From contig JAPSIU010000121.1 in the NCBI GenBank assembly GCA_031178565.1, forward strand, positions 1 to 7,801: 7,801 bases of DNA, given 5' to 3'. Of this stretch, positions 6,077 through 7,801 are shown piece after piece; position 1 is the stretch's first letter, and the number at the start of each line of letters is the position of its first letter. This DNA comes from Leucobacter sp. GTDB taxonomy: Bacteria > Actinomycetota > Actinomycetes > Actinomycetales > Microbacteriaceae. The notes beneath the pieces are model-generated. The model saw only the letters and a list, made by a program, of their open reading frames with translations, ran no database searches and was not told where the DNA came from. The position numbers and the translations under genes were made by a program.

Positions 6077-6098
6077 CGTGCCGAACCCGCTCGGCGCG
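6077..6098 (-). terminator. GC-rich hairpin downstream of the ABC-F gene, possible terminator
   Basis: GCCGA (6080-6084) pairs with TCGGC (6091-6095) around a 6-nt loop, and CG/CG pairs extend the stem beyond one mismatch on the minus strand. It lies 44 nt past the ABC-F stop and has no T-run. The rest of the 167-nt gap (5976-6142) holds only the transporter promoter and shows no small gene that I can support. Confidence 0.3.
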
Positions 6099-6142
6099 GG
6101 GACGGGCGAGCCGGCGGAGGGCGGTGTCCGACGAGGAGCGGC

Positions 6143-7801
6143 TCACAACGCCAGGATCCCGCCCTCCCATCGCGAGCGCAGCCAACGGTCGTGCGTGGCG
6201 ATGACGAGCGATCCGTCGAAACCCCGCAGCGCCTCCTCGAGCTCCTCCACGAGGGTGAGCGAAAGATGGTTCGTCGGTTCGTCGAGCAGGAGGACGGGCG
6301 GCGGATCGGCGACGAGAGCCGCGAGCGCGAGACGACGGCGCTGGCCGACGCTGAGCTGCTCGACCGGGCGCTCCACGTCTCGACGGGCGAGAAGTCCGGT
6401 CGCCTCGAGCGGGCGGGCGTCGGCGATGTCCGGGCCGACGAGGCGACGGTAGACGTCGGCGGTGGAGCGCGCGGGGTCCGCGAACGAGACCTCCTGGGGC
6501 AGGTACCCGATCCGGGTCCCCGGGGCCCGCTCGATCTCACCGCTTCCCGGTTCGAGCAGTCCCGCGAGGATCTCCAGCAGAGTCGACTTCCCGGCGCCGT
6601 TCGGACCGGTCAGCATGACGCGTCCGCCGAGCACGAGTTCCAGCGAGGTCTCTGCGAGGCGTCCGACGAGCGCCACGCGGTCCGCGCGCAGCAGTGGAGA
6701 CTCGGGTGAGGAACCCTCGCCGGCGGGTGCGGGTGCGGGTGCGGGTGCGGGTGCTTCGGGACGCGCGGGAACGTCGTTCGGCGCTCCGAATCCGCTGAAG
6801 CGGAGCGGCTCGGGCGGGCGTCTCACCCGCTCCCGCTCGAGCGCCTCGAGCCGCACGCGGGCGTTCCTCGCCCGCCGCGCGGTGACTCTCGCGTCCTTGT
6901 CGGCGTAGAACTTGCGCGTGATCTTCGCCTCGGATTTCGACTCGTGCTTGCGATTGACCTCCCGCGAGCCGACCTCGATCTCGTGAATGAGCGACGCCCG
7001 CTCCTCCGATTCGGCCGCGTAGCGCGCCCGCCACCGATCCACCTCGGCGCGCCTCGCCGCGCGGGCGGCGGAATAGCCCACGCCCCACACCCGGACTCCG
7101 AGCCCGGCGCCGGGGTCGTCGGTCTCGGCCCGCGCGAGGCCGGCGGGGCCGAAGCGTCCGGCATTCTGCTCGCTGTCCTCGTCGGAGGCGGCGTCCGGGA
7201 ACGTGCTCGCCGGGACGGGCAGCGGATCCAGGTCCAGGATGCGCGTCGTGACCGCGTCGAGCAGGGCCCGGTCGTGACTCGCGACGATCACGATGCCCGG
7301 CCAGTCGAAGAGCACCCGTTCGAGGTAGGCGGCGGAGGCGTCGTCGAGGTGATTGGAGGGTTCGTCGAGCAGGAGCGTGTGCGGGGCCTCGAGCAGGAGC
7401 GCGGCGAGTGCGAGGCGCAGTCGTTGACCGCCCGAGAGCTCGCCGATCGGGGTGGCGGCCGAGATCCCGCCGAGCCCGAGTCCGGTGAGCGTCTCGCCGC
7501 GTCTGGCCTCGGCGGCCCAGGCGCCCGTTCGTTCGGCCGTCTCGAGCGCGACCGCGTAGGCGTCTGCGACGCTCTCGTCCGTAGGACGCTCGGAGAACAG
7601 TCCGCCCAGACGCTCGATCTCCGCGAGCGACTGGAGCGACGCGCGCTGAGCATCGTCGAGCACGCGGGCGATCGGTGCGCTCCCGGGGTAGGGGAGCTCC
7701 TGGGCGAGCAGGCCGACGCTCGCGGGGAGCACGACCGTGCCGTCGTCGGGGAGCAGTGAGCCGGAGAGGATCCGCAGCAGGGTGGATTTGCCGGTCCCGT
7801 T
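6143..7801 (-). CDS. ABC-F family ATPase (two nucleotide-binding domains), N-terminus cut by the window edge
   Basis: This soluble, duplicated ABC ATPase without membrane segments belongs to the ABC-F group, which acts on the ribosome; some members protect against ribosome-targeting antibiotics and others regulate translation. The frame is open to the right edge, which cuts inside the first Walker A (NGTGKST, visible residues 1-7); 552 residues are visible and about 30-40 are missing. Domain 1 has LSGGQ at 122-126, Walker B/DEPSN at 146-150 and H-loop His176. The interdomain linker runs from about 180 to 330, with a likely disordered insert (about 195-240) and an Arg/Glu/Lys-rich helical part (245-330). 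An (Ala-Pro)5 run (350-359) precedes domain 2, which has Walker A GPNGAGKST with Lys405, signature LSVGQ (483-487) in place of LSGGQ, DEPTN at 507-511 and His537. Both Walker B glutamates (147, 508) are present, so both sites look ATPase-competent. Antibiotic resistance cannot be inferred without placing it among ABC-F subfamilies. Confidence 0.93.
   Translation of the reverse strand, partial: NGTGKSTLLRILSGSLLPDDGTVVLPASVGLLAQELPYPGSAPIARVLDDAQRASLQSLAEIERLGGLFSERPTDESVADAYAVALETAERTGAWAAEARRGETLTGLGLGGISAATPIGELSGGQRLRLALAALLLEAPHTLLLDEPSNHLDDASAAYLERVLFDWPGIVIVASHDRALLDAVTTRILDLDPLPVPASTFPDAASDEDSEQNAGRFGPAGLARAETDDPGAGLGVRVWGVGYSAARAARRAEVDRWRARYAAESEERASLIHEIEVGSREVNRKHESKSEAKITRKFYADKDARVTARRARNARVRLEALERERVRRPPEPLRFSGFGAPNDVPARPEAPAPAPAPAPAGEGSSPESPLLRADRVALVGRLAETSLELVLGGRVMLTGPNGAGKSTLLEILAGLLEPGSGEIERAPGTRIGYLPQEVSFADPARSTADVYRRLVGPDIADARPLEATGLLARRDVERPVEQLSVGQRRRLALAALVADPPPVLLLDEPTNHLSLTLVEELEEALRGFDGSLVIATHDRWLRSRWEGGILAL
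6725..6754 (+). repeat. Five perfect tandem copies of the hexamer GGGTGC
   Basis: GGGTGC is repeated five times without error. Read on the minus strand it encodes (Ala-Pro)5 in the ABC-F protein, between the interdomain linker and the second nucleotide-binding domain. Because the unit is two codons, slippage would change the Pro-Ala linker length without breaking the frame. Confidence 0.9.

Noticed and set aside
5976..6185. In-frame N-terminal extension of the metal transporter to 6185
   Set aside because: It would overlap the ABC-F gene and adds Arg/Ser-rich sequence; the ATG at 5975 has a good ribosome binding site.
4623..6452. Very long plus-strand open frame (609 codons) across the minus-strand gene block, and a second one at 4663-5931
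   Set aside because: It lies antisense to three recognisable genes and the end of a fourth. The translation is Arg/Ala/Pro/Ser-rich without motifs, as expected for shadow frames in GC-rich DNA.

Overview
The window is GC-rich throughout, and most codons end in G or C. Genes are packed tightly with 4-nt start/stop overlaps. The gene families and the TANNNT-type -10 elements suggest an actinobacterium, most likely in or near Microbacteriaceae (Leucobacter- or Microbacterium-like). That placement rests on composition and family resemblance, not on a search. I see no tRNA, rRNA, CRISPR array, insertion sequence, phage gene or integrase, so this looks like ordinary chromosomal housekeeping DNA.

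Plus strand, left half: the window opens inside a long acyl-CoA oxidase/dehydrogenase gene whose start lies to the left. It ends at 2093. After a 42-nt gap holding a GC hairpin and a TAGGCT -10 element comes a proline iminopeptidase (pip, 2136-3128). This overlaps by ATGA with a membrane-anchored YpfJ-type zinc metallopeptidase (3125-4018). The two peptidase genes form a translationally coupled pair.

Minus strand, right half (read right to left): an ABC-F ATPase runs off the right edge and ends at 6143. A 167-nt gap with a probable promoter precedes a VIT1/CCC1-type metal transporter (5975-5253). A 38-nt gap, built like the one before pip, precedes a small alkyltransferase-like DNA-repair protein (5214-4876). 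Its stop overlaps, as GTGA, the start of a LysR-type effector-binding-domain protein that lacks a DNA-binding HTH and carries a Lys/Arg-rich C-terminal tail (4879-4028). The two halves converge with only 9 nt between stop codons (4019-4027).

The genes do not build one pathway. They fall into small units: fatty-acid beta-oxidation; peptide and protein turnover; DNA alkylation-damage recognition paired with an HTH-less LysR-like protein; Fe/Mn sequestration or export; and a ribosome-associated ABC-F ATPase. The points most worth a second look are the HTH-less LysR-domain/alkyltransferase-like pair and two near-identical compact intergenic modules (stop, GC hairpin, TAGGCT, 6 nt, start codon) that predict leaderless mRNAs for pip and the alkyltransferase-like gene. 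I found no clear evidence of a previously undescribed multi-gene system.
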